From an uncultured Clostridia bacterium (GTDB lineage: Bacteria > Bacillota > Clostridia > Oscillospirales > Acutalibacteraceae): a DNA stretch of 49,591 nucleotides. Position 1 is the stretch's first letter, and each line of letters opens with the position of its first letter. The notes under the pieces were generated by a model. It was not told the origin of the DNA. It did not search any database and saw only the letters and a list, made by a program, of their open reading frames with translations. The translations under genes were made by a program, and so were the position numbers. This document shows, one piece after another, positions 1 to 8,602 of the stretch. The stretch is taken from assembly GCA_947632335.1 (NCBI GenBank), contig CANROX010000011.1, positions 1 through 49,591 of the forward strand, read 5' to 3'.

Positions 1-1307
1 GTCATATTTCCTCTGACGGCGGACTTTCCCAGGCAGGTACTATCAAGGACAGAAGCGGTGTGGAACTTGCAAAGTCGGTTGACGGGGAGAGAAAATACAA
101 TGAGGACGAAAGCGTAAGGGAGGCTCTTCTGCACGTTGTTGGTGACGATACCATTAATATTGGTACATCAATGCAGGCAATGTATAGAATGAACCTTACC
201 GGTTACAGTCCTCTGTTCGGACTTGGACTTCCAACTTCCTTAAAGCCAAACAGCGATATGGACCTTACTGTTGACGCAGGGGTTTGCTCCCGAATTTATG
301 GAGAATTTGGGGACAGAAAGGGTGCCTGTATCGTATACAATTACAAGACAGGAGAGGTTCTGTGTGATGTTTCAGCCCCCTCCTATGACCCTGAAAATCC
401 CCCGAAAATTACAGAGGATAATCAGGATGAATACGAGGGCGTTTATGTTGACAATGTTGTAAGCAGTACATACACCCCGGGTTCGATTTTTAAATTAGTT
501 ACCACGGCGGCGGCTCTAAAATATATGGACGACGCTGATACCCGCGAATGGTACTGTGAGGGCGTTGAACGCATTGGCGGCGATGATGAAAGCTGTGAAA
601 TTCACTGTAACGATTCCTACGCCCATGGAAGTGAAACTCTTGAACAGGCCCTTGGCAACTCCTGTAACATTGTTTTTGCAAAGATTGCAGAGGAAATCGG
701 TATTGAAAAGATGACAGAGGTTGCAAACTCAATGGGTATCAATGGTTCTTTCAGTATGGGAGATATTGATATTGCAGACGGTAAATACGATGTAAGTGAC
801 GCAACGAAAAATCAGCTTGCGTGGTCAGGCGTAGGACAGTATCATGACCTTGTCAACCCTATGGAAATGGCAATTATCTGTTCGGCTATTGCAAATGACG
901 GCAAGCCTGTACTTCCATATATTATTGGAAGTGACGCAAGTATTCTTACAAAGCTGGGTATTACCACAGGGGGCGGGACAGGAAGCCCTATGATGGACAA
1001 GGATATAGCCCAAAGAATTGCAGAAATGATGCGTAATAATGTTGAAAATTATTACGGCGGCGGTGGTTTTGATGATGAACTGCAGGTTGCCGCAAAGACA
1101 GGTACAGGAGAAATCACAATTTCCAACGGTTCCGGCAGTGACAAGAATAACGCTTGGATTGTAGGGTATTGTCAGAATGAAGATTATCCCCTTGCCTTTG
1201 CGGTGGTGGTAAGTAATGTTGAGGGATATGGCTCACAGAATGCCCAGCCTATTGCAGTTTCTGCACTGTCTGCCTGTAAAGATGTTATTGATAAGGAAAA
1301 TAAATGA
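1..1307 (+). CDS. Class B penicillin-binding protein, PbpA/PBP2-like (5' end outside window)
   Basis: The 3' part of a peptidoglycan transpeptidase acting on the outer face of the membrane. The frame is open from base 3 at the left edge, so the membrane anchor and true start lie upstream. The first residues (GTIKDRSG) match the stretch after the N-terminal membrane helix in clostridial PbpA proteins. All three penicillin-binding motifs are present: SIFK (nucleophile Ser at about residue 142 counted from base 60), SCN in GNSCN (about 200) and KTGT (about 350). An in-frame GTG at 60 is internal, not a start. Family members usually sit behind FHA and FtsW/RodA genes, which cannot be checked here. 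A strong hairpin ends the unit before secA. Confidence 0.9.
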   Translation, partial: HISSDGGLSQAGTIKDRSGVELAKSVDGERKYNEDESVREALLHVVGDDTINIGTSMQAMYRMNLTGYSPLFGLGLPTSLKPNSDMDLTVDAGVCSRIYGEFGDRKGACIVYNYKTGEVLCDVSAPSYDPENPPKITEDNQDEYEGVYVDNVVSSTYTPGSIFKLVTTAAALKYMDDADTREWYCEGVERIGGDDESCEIHCNDSYAHGSETLEQALGNSCNIVFAKIAEEIGIEKMTEVANSMGINGSFSMGDIDIADGKYDVSDATKNQLAWSGVGQYHDLVNPMEMAIICSAIANDGKPVLPYIIGSDASILTKLGITTGGGTGSPMMDKDIAQRIAEMMRNNVENYYGGGGFDDELQVAAKTGTGEITISNGSGSDKNNAWIVGYCQNEDYPLAFAVVVSNVEGYGSQNAQPIAVSALSACKDVIDKENK

Positions 1308-1314
1308 TTTTTGT

Positions 1315-1351
1315 AAAAGGGGAGTTTTCTGCAAACTCCCCTTTATTTTTT
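1315..1351 (+). terminator. Rho-independent terminator after the PBP gene
   Basis: Arms GGGGAGTTT (1319-1327) and AAACTCCCC (1333-1341) are extended by A/T pairs and followed by a T-rich run. It separates the PBP gene from the secA promoter. Confidence 0.85.
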
Positions 1352-1370
1352 AAAAAGTATATGCTATAAT
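1342..1370 (+). promoter_or_regulatory. secA promoter, extended -10 type
   Basis: TATAAT at 1365-1370 is preceded by TGC, giving an extended -10 (TGnTATAAT). The -35 position (TTTATT, 1342-1347, 17-bp spacer) is poor and overlaps the T-run of the upstream terminator. Confidence 0.6.
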
Positions 1371-1423
1371 GTACCTTATAATTGGTAACTACACGTTATG
1401 CAAAAAAATAAAGGATGATTAAT

Positions 1424-4300
1424 ATGAATTTACTTAGAAAGATGTTTGGCTCATACAGTAAAAGGGAGCTTAAAAGGGTAGAACCCATTACCCAAAAGGT
1501 TCTTGCACTTGAGGAGCAGTATGCTGGAATGAGCGACAAGGAACTTAAAAACCAGACCAACATACTAAAGGACAGACTTGCAAAGGGAGAGACAACTGAT
1601 GATATTCTTCCCGAGGCATTTGCAACCTGTAGGGAGGCGGCATACCGAGTACTGGGAATGAAGCATTACCCGGTTCAGGTTACCGGCGGCATTATTCTTC
1701 ACCAGGGCAGAATTGCCGAAATGAAAACAGGTGAAGGTAAAACATTAGTTGCAACACTTCCCGCATACCTTAACGCCCTTACAGGTCAGGGCGTACATAT
1801 TGTTACAGTTAATGACTACCTTGCTACCCGTGACAGTGAGTGGATGGGAAAAATTCATAAGTTCCTGGGTCTTACAGTGGGACTTATTACACAGGAAATG
1901 GATAACGATGAAAGACAGGCAGCCTATAACTGCGATATTACCTACGGTACAAACAATCAGCTTGGTTTTGACTACCTTAGAGATAATATGGTTGTTTACA
2001 AAGAGGAAAAAGTACAGCGCGGACACGCTTTTGCCATTGTGGACGAGGTGGACTCAATCTTAATTGACGAGGCCAGAACTCCGCTTATTATTTCCGGTAA
2101 GGGCGACAAGTCCACAGACCTCTATTCAAGGGCGGATACCCTTGCAAAGAAACTGAAAAAATACGTTGTTACTGAGGTTGATACCAAGGAAGACAACGAG
2201 GAATTCTATGCTGAACAGGGCATTGACTACATTGTTGACGAAAAGGCAAAGACTGCAACACTTACACAGTCAGGTGTAAAAAAGGCAGAAGAATTTTTTA
2301 ATGTTGACAACCTTACGGACCCTGAAAATCTTACAATTCAGCACCATGTAAACCAGGCCATTAAGGCAAACGGCGTTATGAAAAATGAAGTTGACTACAT
2401 TGTTAAGGACGGCGAAATTATAATCGTCGATGAATTTACAGGCCGTCAGATGATAGGCAGAAGATATAACGAGGGTTTGCATCAGGCTATTGAGGCTAAA
2501 GAGGGTGTGGAAGTTCAAAACGAAAGTAAGACTTTGGCTACCATTACATTCCAAAATTACTTCCGCCTTTATAAAAAGCTCTCCGGTATGACAGGTACGG
2601 CTCTTACAGAGGAACAGGAATTTCAGGAAATTTACAAGCTGGATGTTGTTGAAGTCCCTACAAATAAACCACTTATAAGAAAAGACCTGCCTGATGTGAT
2701 TTTCCCCACAGAAATGGGAAAATTCAACTGTATTATTGAGGATATTATTAAGTGCCACGAAAAGGGTCAGCCTGTCCTTGTGGGTACAGTTTCCATTGAA
2801 AAATCAGAAAAACTTTCAAGAATGCTCAAAAAGAGGGGCATTAAGCATAATGTCCTCAACGCTAAGCATCACGAAAAGGAAGCGGAAATTGTTGCACAGG
2901 CAGGTAAACTGGGGGCCGTAACAATCGCTACAAATATGGCAGGTAGAGGTACTGATATTGTTCTGGGTGGTAATGCCGAATATATGGCAAAGACGCAGAT
3001 GAAAAAAATGAAGTTTGCAGAGGAGCTTATTGCCGAGGCTGACGCACATTCAGACACGGACGACAAGGATATTCTCTTTGCAAGGGAAACCTTTGCTGAA
3101 CTTCTTGAACAGTATAAAGAAGAAATAAAAGAGGAGGCCGACAAGGTTAGAGAGGCGGGCGGACTCTGTATTATGGGTACTGAACGCCACGAATCCAGAC
3201 GAATTGACAACCAGTTAAGAGGCCGTGCAGGCAGACAGGGCGACCCGGGTCAAAGCCAATTCTATCTTTCTACAGAGGACGACCTTATGCGTCTTTTCGG
3301 CGGGGATAGAATGAAGTCCATTATGAATACCCTGCGTGTTTCCGACGATACCCCAATAGAAAATAAAATGCTTTCAAATGTAATTGAGTCCTCGCAGGAA
3401 AAAGTAGAAATGAGGAACTTTGGTATCCGTAAAAATGTTCTCCAGTACGATGATGTTATGAACCGTCAGAGGGAAATTATTTACGGACAGAGGGACCAGG
3501 TTCTTGACGGTGAAGATGTCCACGACACAGTTATTAAAATGTTACAGGATACTATTGAAGAAAATGTAAGCATTTATGTAAATGACAACATTTTGAGAGA
3601 GTCCTGGAATCTTTCTTCCCTTAGAGAAACCTATAAGTGGCTTATTCCCGACAAGGATTTCCTTAGATTTACCGATGCTGAGCTGGATAAACTTGATAAA
3701 AAAGATATTGTAAAGCTGATTACAGACAAGGCTATGGATATCTACAAGGAAAATGAAAAAATCCTTGATGAAGAAACAATGCGTGAAATGGAAAGAGTAT
3801 ATCTCCTTAAATCCGTTGATACACACTGGATGGACCATATTGACGCTATGGAACAGCTTAAACAGTCAATCCATTTGGCAGCATACGGTCAGAAAGACCC
3901 GGTTGTTGAATATAAACTGGTAGGCTTTGATATGTTTGACGAAATGATTGCAACAATCCGTGAAGACACAGTTAAGCTCTGCCTGCTCCAGCCAAAGAGA
4001 ATTGCGGCAATTAAGGCCAGACAGGAAGAAATGGAGGCACTTAGGGCAGAAGAGGAGAAAAAGGCGGCTCAGGCTCACAAGGTTATGCTGGACAAACAGA
4101 GCAAACAGCCAATGCCAAGTGCGGTTAATGTTGCCCTTAGGCGTGAACAGGTTGCTGTTCCGACACAGGCGGGGGTTTCTGAAAACGGAGAAAAACCAAA
4201 GAAAAAGCCAATCGTAAAGAAAAATAAAGTTGGCAGAAACGACCCTTGTCCATGCGGCAGCGGTAAAAAGTATAAAAAGTGCTGTGGTATGAACGAATAA
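1424..4300 (+). CDS. secA: Protein translocase ATPase SecA
   Basis: The motor ATPase that drives unfolded preproteins through SecYEG. The 958-residue protein shows Walker A MKTGEGKT at residues 100-107, a DEVD box near 205 ([15 protein letters not shown]), the preprotein cross-linking and helical scaffold regions, the motif [10 protein letters not shown] in the second nucleotide-binding fold, and a C-terminal zinc SEC-C motif ([13 protein letters not shown]). Start chosen at ATG 1424 because AAAGGA (1410-1415) lies 8 nt upstream. An earlier in-frame ATG at 1415 overlaps that ribosome binding site. It is transcribed alone and ends at a hairpin shared with the convergent HIT gene. prfB, a common secA neighbour, is absent. 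Confidence 0.98.
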   Translation: MNLLRKMFGSYSKRELKRVEPITQKVLALEEQYAGMSDKELKNQTNILKDRLAKGETTDDILPEAFATCREAAYRVLGMKHYPVQVTGGIILHQGRIAEMKTGEGKTLVATLPAYLNALTGQGVHIVTVNDYLATRDSEWMGKIHKFLGLTVGLITQEMDNDERQAAYNCDITYGTNNQLGFDYLRDNMVVYKEEKVQRGHAFAIVDEVDSILIDEARTPLIISGKGDKSTDLYSRADTLAKKLKKYVVTEVDTKEDNEEFYAEQGIDYIVDEKAKTATLTQSGVKKAEEFFNVDNLTDPENLTIQHHVNQAIKANGVMKNEVDYIVKDGEIIIVDEFTGRQMIGRRYNEGLHQAIEAKEGVEVQNESKTLATITFQNYFRLYKKLSGMTGTALTEEQEFQEIYKLDVVEVPTNKPLIRKDLPDVIFPTEMGKFNCIIEDIIKCHEKGQPVLVGTVSIEKSEKLSRMLKKRGIKHNVLNAKHHEKEAEIVAQAGKLGAVTIATNMAGRGTDIVLGGNAEYMAKTQMKKMKFAEELIAEADAHSDTDDKDILFARETFAELLEQYKEEIKEEADKVREAGGLCIMGTERHESRRIDNQLRGRAGRQGDPGQSQFYLSTEDDLMRLFGGDRMKSIMNTLRVSDDTPIENKMLSNVIESSQEKVEMRNFGIRKNVLQYDDVMNRQREIIYGQRDQVLDGEDVHDTVIKMLQDTIEENVSIYVNDNILRESWNLSSLRETYKWLIPDKDFLRFTDAELDKLDKKDIVKLITDKAMDIYKENEKILDEETMREMERVYLLKSVDTHWMDHIDAMEQLKQSIHLAAYGQKDPVVEYKLVGFDMFDEMIATIREDTVKLCLLQPKRIAAIKARQEEMEALRAEEEKKAAQAHKVMLDKQSKQPMPSAVNVALRREQVAVPTQAGVSENGEKPKKKPIVKKNKVGRNDPCPCGSGKKYKKCCGMNE

Positions 4301-4301
4301 T

Positions 4302-4338
4302 AAAAAATCCGCTGATTAAGTATCAGCGGATTTTTGTT
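4302..4338. terminator. Bidirectional terminator between secA and the HIT gene
   Basis: Perfect 11-bp arms AATCCGCTGAT (4306-4316) and ATCAGCGGATT (4322-4332), with A-run and T-run on the outer sides. It lies between convergent stop codons and should terminate both transcripts. Confidence 0.85.
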
Positions 4339-4795
4339 ATAGCAATTTATTAAGTTCAAAAAGTAATTTTTCTTTTATATCTTCTCTTTCTTCTTCCGAG
4401 GGAACATTTGCCGGGTCATACATTTTTTCCATTGGATACCACCAGACAGGTCCTTTGCCGGCGTTACCGTAGTTTTCAATATCCCCCTTTTGACGGGGAA
4501 ACAGGTGCCAGTGAAGGTGTGTTTCTCCGTTTCCCAGCAACTCATAGTTGATTTTGTCCGACTTAAAGGCATTGGAAACTGCCTGTGCAACTATTGTCAT
4601 TTCCTCAAGGTATTTCATTTTAAAGTCCCTGTCAAGGTGGAAGAGTTCCGTTTTATGTTCTTTGCATAGAAACAGGGTGTAGCCTGTAAAATGCTGATTG
4701 TCGCCAATTACCACATATCCTGTTTCAAGCTCCTTTACAAAAAATGGGTTTGTGCCGTTTTTTATCATTTCAATTCTTTTGCATATAAAACACAT
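4337..4795 (-). CDS. HIT family nucleotide hydrolase/transferase
   Basis: A 152-residue histidine-triad protein. The signature HLHWH is at residues 93-97 (H93, H95, H97; the middle His is the nucleophile in the family), followed by LFPR. An N-terminal CxxC (C2, C5) may bind zinc, as seen in some HIT proteins. The substrate cannot be told from sequence; relatives act on adenosine phosphoramidates or dinucleoside polyphosphates. It begins 10 nt after the stop of the upstream SDR gene, so the two form one minus-strand operon. Confidence 0.85.
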   Translation of the reverse strand: MCFICKRIEMIKNGTNPFFVKELETGYVVIGDNQHFTGYTLFLCKEHKTELFHLDRDFKMKYLEEMTIVAQAVSNAFKSDKINYELLGNGETHLHWHLFPRQKGDIENYGNAGKGPVWWYPMEKMYDPANVPSEEEREDIKEKLLFELNKLL

Positions 4796-4805
4796 AATTT
4801 TCTCC

Positions 4806-5540
4806 TTAAATTAAAAATCCTCCGTTTACATTCAGGGTAATGCCCGTTATGTAGTCTGCCTCTTTACTGCATAAAAACAGTACCGCTTTTGCAACATCTT
4901 TTGGTGTTCCTATTCTTCCCAGGGGAGTCTGATTTTCAAGGCTCTTAATTGTTTGGCTGTCAAAAATTTTCAGCATATCTGTTTCAATGACGCCGGGGCA
5001 TACACAGTTTACATTAATATTGCTTGGTGCAACCTCCTTAGCAAGGGACTTTGTAAAGCCGATTAGTCCCGCCTTTGCTGTGCTGTAGTGAACCTCACAG
5101 CTCCCGCCGGTAATACCCCACATTGAACCTATATTTACTATCTTGCCGTATTTCCTGCACAGCATATCCGGAAGTACTGCCTGGGTGCAGTTATATGCTC
5201 CGTCAAGATGTGTGGAAAGCATTTCTTTCCACTGGGTTTCTGTTATATCTCGAAACTCCTTTTGGGTGCTTATTCCTGCATTGTTCACAAGGGTCACTAT
5301 TGTACCCAGGTCTGATTTGACTCGGGACACCATTTCTTCAACTTCGCCTTTATCCCTTACATTAGCTTTATATGCACCGCAGGGTACTTCGTATTTTTTC
5401 ATAAGGCGGGCGGCAAAATCTTGTGCAGATTCTCTGCTGTTATTATAGTTAATCGCAAGGGCGTATCCTTCCTTTGCAAAGCCCTCTGCAATAGCTTTGC
5501 CAATTCCACGGGATGCCCCTGTTACCAGTACTGTATTCAT
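4806..5540 (-). CDS. Short-chain dehydrogenase/reductase, FabG-like
   Basis: A 244-residue Rossmann-fold oxidoreductase with the NAD(P) motif TGASRGIG (7-14), NNAG (86-89), catalytic Ser139 and Y152-x3-K156. The position that is normally the active-site Asn (canonical NLxG) reads HLDG, with His111, unlike the canonical FabG at 32841. It sits away from the fatty-acid cluster and pairs with a HIT hydrolase, so a role outside fatty acid synthesis is likely, and substrate and cofactor preference are unknown. Its own promoter lies at 5569-5597, and AGGAGA precedes the ATG. Confidence 0.85.
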   Translation of the reverse strand: MNTVLVTGASRGIGKAIAEGFAKEGYALAINYNNSRESAQDFAARLMKKYEVPCGAYKANVRDKGEVEEMVSRVKSDLGTIVTLVNNAGISTQKEFRDITETQWKEMLSTHLDGAYNCTQAVLPDMLCRKYGKIVNIGSMWGITGGSCEVHYSTAKAGLIGFTKSLAKEVAPSNINVNCVCPGVIETDMLKIFDSQTIKSLENQTPLGRIGTPKDVAKAVLFLCSKEADYITGITLNVNGGFLI

Positions 5541-5568
5541 AATATCTCCTTGTATTTCTTTAAAAATA

Positions 5569-5597
5569 ATTATATAATTAAAAATGAAATCTGTCCA
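5569..5597 (-). promoter_or_regulatory. Promoter for the SDR/HIT operon
   Basis: On the minus strand, TGGACA (5597-5592), 17-bp spacer, TATAAT (5574-5569). The SDR start codon lies about 30 nt downstream. Confidence 0.6.
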
Positions 5598-5641
5598 TAT
5601 CTTTAGGTGCAGTTTATAAAATAGATTAGAAAAATCTTTTA

Positions 5642-5670
5642 TTGATATTTTACTTTTGCTGTGCTACTAT
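5642..5670 (+). promoter_or_regulatory. Promoter for the nitroreductase gene
   Basis: TTGATA (5642-5647), 17-bp spacer, TACTAT (5665-5670). It faces away from the SDR promoter, so the 5541-5698 gap is a divergent promoter region. Confidence 0.6.
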
Positions 5671-5698
5671 TTGAATAGAAAATAACGGGAGGTTAATT

Positions 5699-6238
5699 AT
5701 GGAGTTTAATGAAGTTGTTTCAGCAAGAAGAAGTATAAGAAAATTTAAGGCTGATAAGTCTGTTTCGGAAGAAACAGTCAGGGAAATAATAAGTTATGCA
5801 CAAAAGGCTCCTTCCTGGAAAAATTCTCAAACAGGAAGATATTACATTGTGATGTCAAAGGATATGCTCAGCAAAATAAAAGAGGAGTGCTTTGCGCCAT
5901 ATAATCAGAGAAACTGTGCAGACGCCCCGGTGCTTATAGTGACGGCATTTGAAAAAGGAAATGCAGGATTTAACAATGACGGTACTCCTGCAAATGAAAT
6001 GGGGGACCTTTGGGGAGCATATGACTTGGGTCTACAAAATGAAAATCTTATGCTTAAAGCCTGTGAAATGGGTCTTGGTACTTTGGTAATGGGAATAAGG
6101 GACGCTGATAGATTAAGAGAGATTTTAGATATTCCCGAAAATCAGCAGATTGCCCCGGTTATTGCTCTGGGATACAGGGATATTGACCCGGATATGCCAA
6201 AGAGAATGGACATTGATGAAATGGCAAAGTTCTATTAA
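5699..6238 (+). CDS. Nitroreductase family protein (FMN-dependent)
   Basis: A 179-residue flavin oxidoreductase. The N-terminus carries the family's FMN-phosphate-binding signature (ARRSIRKF, about residues 9-16), followed by APSWKNSQ and a C-terminal GYR segment (ALGYRD). Its short length matches the small nitroreductase subgroup common in anaerobes. GGGAGG upstream fixes the ATG. It has its own promoter and a hairpin terminator, so it is monocistronic. The physiological substrate is unknown; many such genes are annotated from fold alone. Confidence 0.85.
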   Translation: MEFNEVVSARRSIRKFKADKSVSEETVREIISYAQKAPSWKNSQTGRYYIVMSKDMLSKIKEECFAPYNQRNCADAPVLIVTAFEKGNAGFNNDGTPANEMGDLWGAYDLGLQNENLMLKACEMGLGTLVMGIRDADRLREILDIPENQQIAPVIALGYRDIDPDMPKRMDIDEMAKFY

Positions 6239-6253
6239 TATAAATTTAGATTT

Positions 6254-6281
6254 AGAGTGTGCTTAGGCACGCTCTTTTTTT
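6254..6281 (+). terminator. Terminator after the nitroreductase gene
   Basis: Arms AGAGTGTGC (6254-6262) and GCACGCTCT (6267-6275), with one G-T wobble and a 4-nt loop, followed by a run of T. Confidence 0.85.
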
Positions 6282-6371
6282 GTGAAAAAATTTTTCATAC
6301 AGTGTTAAGTGGGACAAAAGGAAAAATATTTCATAAAATTTATTGAATAAGGATTTTATGCAATTATTGCA

Positions 6372-6400
6372 TTGATGAATTATTTTAAAATCTCTACAAT
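6372..6400 (+). promoter_or_regulatory. Promoter for the lysis-type cassette
   Basis: TTGATG (6372-6377), 17-bp spacer, TACAAT (6395-6400). A 9-bp hairpin (6406-6437) begins about where transcription would start. Confidence 0.5.
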
Positions 6401-6470
6401 TATATATGTTCTGCTGTTTATCCTGCCGGCAGAACATAGCGGTTAAATATAATAGGAAGGGACAAAAAAT

Positions 6471-6704
6471 ATGGAAGGAGAAATTTTTGTTGCCCTCATA
6501 ACATTCGCAGGTTCAGCCTTGGGTACTATCGGGGGAATTATTGCCACCAACAAGCTTATGACTTACCGCATTGAGCAGTTGGAAAAAAAGGTGGATAAGC
6601 ACAATCAAGTTATTGAGAGAATGTATGAGGCAGAAAAAAATATTTCTATGCTTTCGGAAGAAATAAAGGTTACAAATCATAGAATAGAAGAAATAAGTAT
6701 TTAG
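6471..6704 (+). CDS. XhlA-like / phage lysis-module membrane protein
   Basis: A 77-residue protein with one hydrophobic segment (about residues 5-27, rich in Gly/Ala) followed by a charged coiled-coil-like region (YRIEQLEKKVDKHNQ onward). This layout is typical of the small protein encoded just before holins in Firmicutes phages and phage-derived cassettes. AGGAAGGG upstream supports the ATG. The holin starts 11 nt downstream. Its function is inferred from layout and neighbours. Confidence 0.65.
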   Translation: MEGEIFVALITFAGSALGTIGGIIATNKLMTYRIEQLEKKVDKHNQVIERMYEAEKNISMLSEEIKVTNHRIEEISI

Positions 6705-6715
6705 GAGGTAAGTAG

Positions 6716-6919
6716 ATGACAAAATTTAAAAAGTGGATACGCTTTGCAGGTATCAGAGCCGTAAAAACTGTTGCCCAGACAGCTATATCTACCATTGGCG
6801 TGTCAGCTGTAATTTCCGATGTGCAGTGGCTTACTGTTATTTCAGCTTCTGCTTTGGCAGGTGTGCTGTCAATCCTATCCTCTATAGCAGGTTTGCCGGA
6901 ACTAAAGGAGGAAAAATAA
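6716..6919 (+). CDS. Phage-type holin (r1t-like)
   Basis: A 67-residue hydrophobic protein with a basic N-terminus and two predicted membrane helices (about residues 18-34 and 39-58). The run KTVAQTAISTIG followed by ASALAGVLSILSSIAGLP is characteristic of r1t-family holins, which form pores that release or activate an endolysin. TAGGAGG lies just upstream. Its stop codon (6917-6919) overlaps the ATG of the lysozyme gene by one base, so the two genes are translationally coupled. Confidence 0.75.
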   Translation: MTKFKKWIRFAGIRAVKTVAQTAISTIGVSAVISDVQWLTVISASALAGVLSILSSIAGLPELKEEK

Positions 6920-7887
6920 TGACAGCAAAGGCCATTGACATCAGCAAATGGAATGGTGATATTGACTTTAATGCCGTAAAAGATGTGGGCATTGATTATG
7001 TTCTTATTCAGTGCGGATATGGAATGGTAAGTAACCAGAAGGATCCCTACTTTGAAAAGAACTACAGAAATGCCAAAAAAGCAGGCCTAAAAGTAGGGAT
7101 ATATCACTACAGTTATGCTAAAAATATGGCAGAAATAAAAAAGGAAGCAAAACTATGCTTAAGCTGGATTAAGGGTAAAAATATAGATATGCCTGTATAT
7201 ATTGATATGGAGGAAAACAGCCTTACATATCTGGGAAAGGGTAATCTGACAAAAATGGCAAAGGAATTTTGCAGAATTATTGAAAATAAGGGTTACCTTG
7301 CAGGTGTATATGCTAATGCTAACTGGTTTAAGAATTTTCTTAATTATAACAGCATAAAGAAGAACTATTCAATCTGGCTTGCCCAATATGCAGATAAAAA
7401 AGATTTTGAATGTGATATTTGGCAGTATAGTGACAGCGGTAGGATTAAAAATAATTCTGCCAATTTTGATATGAACTATGTTTATAAAACACCTGTAATA
7501 AAGGTTAAGCTAAAGAAAAATGCTAATCTTTACAGATATGCTTATAACGACCCTGTTGGAAAAACCAGCGTAGGGGTTGAAAGCCTCAAAAAGGGCGAAA
7601 TAGTGTTATGGCTATATGATGATAAATTTGGTTGGTCCTGTGTTGAGTACAAGGGCAAGAAATATTTTATAGTCAACAGCAGACTTAATAAAAAGGGCCT
7701 TAGCTCATATCCTAAGGAAAAGCTGGGCAAAAACACAAAGGTATATGTTGAGAAGAACGGAAAGCTGGTAAAGGCTAAAATTCTCAAAAAAGGAAAAACA
7801 GTTAAAGTACTTTGCACGGTAGAATCCGGCAAGTACAAGGGATATGACTACCTTGGCGTAGGAAAGGCAAGATATTACAGAAAATAA
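6919..7887 (+). CDS. GH25 family lysozyme (endolysin-type)
   Basis: A 322-residue muramidase. The GH25 domain spans about residues 4-190, with the first catalytic-cleft Asp in IDISKWNG (D7) and the family acidic pair in YIDMEEN (D96, E98). The rest looks like one or two SH3-type cell-wall-binding repeats. There is no signal peptide, which fits export through the adjacent holin. Start chosen at 6919 because AAGGAGG lies just upstream and the GH25 fold begins there; the open frame extends upstream only as a shadow of the holin gene. A strong hairpin follows at 7949. Confidence 0.9.
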   Translation: MTAKAIDISKWNGDIDFNAVKDVGIDYVLIQCGYGMVSNQKDPYFEKNYRNAKKAGLKVGIYHYSYAKNMAEIKKEAKLCLSWIKGKNIDMPVYIDMEENSLTYLGKGNLTKMAKEFCRIIENKGYLAGVYANANWFKNFLNYNSIKKNYSIWLAQYADKKDFECDIWQYSDSGRIKNNSANFDMNYVYKTPVIKVKLKKNANLYRYAYNDPVGKTSVGVESLKKGEIVLWLYDDKFGWSCVEYKGKKYFIVNSRLNKKGLSSYPKEKLGKNTKVYVEKNGKLVKAKILKKGKTVKVLCTVESGKYKGYDYLGVGKARYYRK

Positions 7888-7928
7888 TCACAGACTGATA
7901 TTTTTATATGGAAATTTGGCGTAATATT

Positions 7929-7942
7929 GTCCGTATACGGAC
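7929..7942. repeat. 14-bp perfect palindrome
   Basis: GTCCGTATACGGAC reads identically on both strands. It lies between the lysozyme stop and the terminator hairpin. Its role is unknown. Confidence 0.6.
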
Positions 7943-7948
7943 TTAACA

Positions 7949-7986
7949 AAAGGGACTGTTCCTGTTGGAGCAGTCCCTTTCTTATA
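7949..7986. terminator. Terminator between the lysozyme and SASP genes
   Basis: Fourteen-base arms: AAAGGGACTGTTCC (7949-7962) and GGAGCAGTCCCTTT (7967-7980), with one G-T wobble and a 4-nt loop. The downstream T-run is short. The flanking genes are convergent. Confidence 0.75.
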
Positions 7987-8074
7987 ATTGAAGCTTTTTA
8001 AGTTAATTATAATTTTTAGCTTTTGTGATTTGCATAAACCTCTTTATTACAATCACTTGGTCTTAAAGGTATAA

Positions 8075-8272
8075 TTACTTAATAGAGTTTTCGTAGCTTT
8101 CAATCATTTTCTTAACCATGTTACCGCCAATCTGGCCTGCCTGGCGAGATGTGAGGTCACCGTTGTAGCCGTCCTTAAGTGTAACGCCTACCTCTGAAGC
8201 TGCTTCCATCTTGAGCTTGTTAAGAGCTGCCTTTGCTTCAGGTACATTAATCTGGTTGTTTGAGTTTGACAT
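8075..8272 (-). CDS. Alpha/beta-type small acid-soluble spore protein (SASP)
   Basis: A 65-residue DNA-coating spore protein. It shows the conserved family segments MEAASEVGV (residues 22-30, containing the expected germination-protease cut after E23) and LTSRQAGQIGGNMVKKMIE (40-58). Start chosen at ATG 8272 because AAGGAAA lies just upstream; an in-frame ATG at 8302 would add ten unrelated residues. Expression in the forespore under SigG is expected from the family. A weak SigG-like arrangement (TGAAAC, about 18 bp, CATGGTC) is visible upstream but not convincing. Confidence 0.92.
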   Translation of the reverse strand: MSNSNNQINVPEAKAALNKLKMEAASEVGVTLKDGYNGDLTSRQAGQIGGNMVKKMIESYENSIK

Positions 8273-8602
8273 ATAAATTTCCTTTCTTTCAGACCATGGC
8301 AATAGTCAAAGTTTTTGTTTCACTATTGTCGTCTGATTTTCTTATTTTTGATTTATATTAAAGCAACAATTTTTTGTTGCAATAGTATTGTGTGTGTTAT
8401 GATAAAAAATATAATATGTAAAATTTGTTTTAAAATATGCAAGTTTAAGGAAAGTTTTTTAAAAAATTTTAAGTGTACGACAGTATCTTTTTACAAGGTA
8501 TCACAAGTTGACAAATGTATGATTATGAAATAAAATTATAATAATATGTTTGCACACTTTTTTAGAAACACATAGAAAACTTGAGGGGTGAGGAGGTAAA
8601 GT
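8273..8602. other. Divergent non-coding region between the SASP and AMP-ligase genes
   Basis: A very AT-rich 330-base stretch. Near the SASP start it holds an inverted repeat with arms CAATAGT (8300-8306) and ACTATTG (8322-8328). Near the other end is the promoter at 8507. A 72-codon open frame at 8315-8533 has no ribosome binding site and a composition typical of AT-rich spacer, so it is not called. Confidence 0.6.
8507..8535 (+). promoter_or_regulatory. Promoter for the ligase/carrier/decarboxylase cassette
   Basis: TTGACA (8507-8512), 17-bp spacer, TAAAAT (8530-8535). It leaves a leader of about 60 nt before the GTGAGGAGGT ribosome binding site. Confidence 0.65.

Noticed and set aside
6471-8272. 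A complete prophage
   Set aside because: Only lysis genes are present; no integrase, structural, packaging or repressor genes and no visible attachment repeats.
8315-8533. 72-codon frame in the SASP/ligase gap
   Set aside because: No ribosome binding site, extreme AT-rich composition, and it runs over the cassette promoter.
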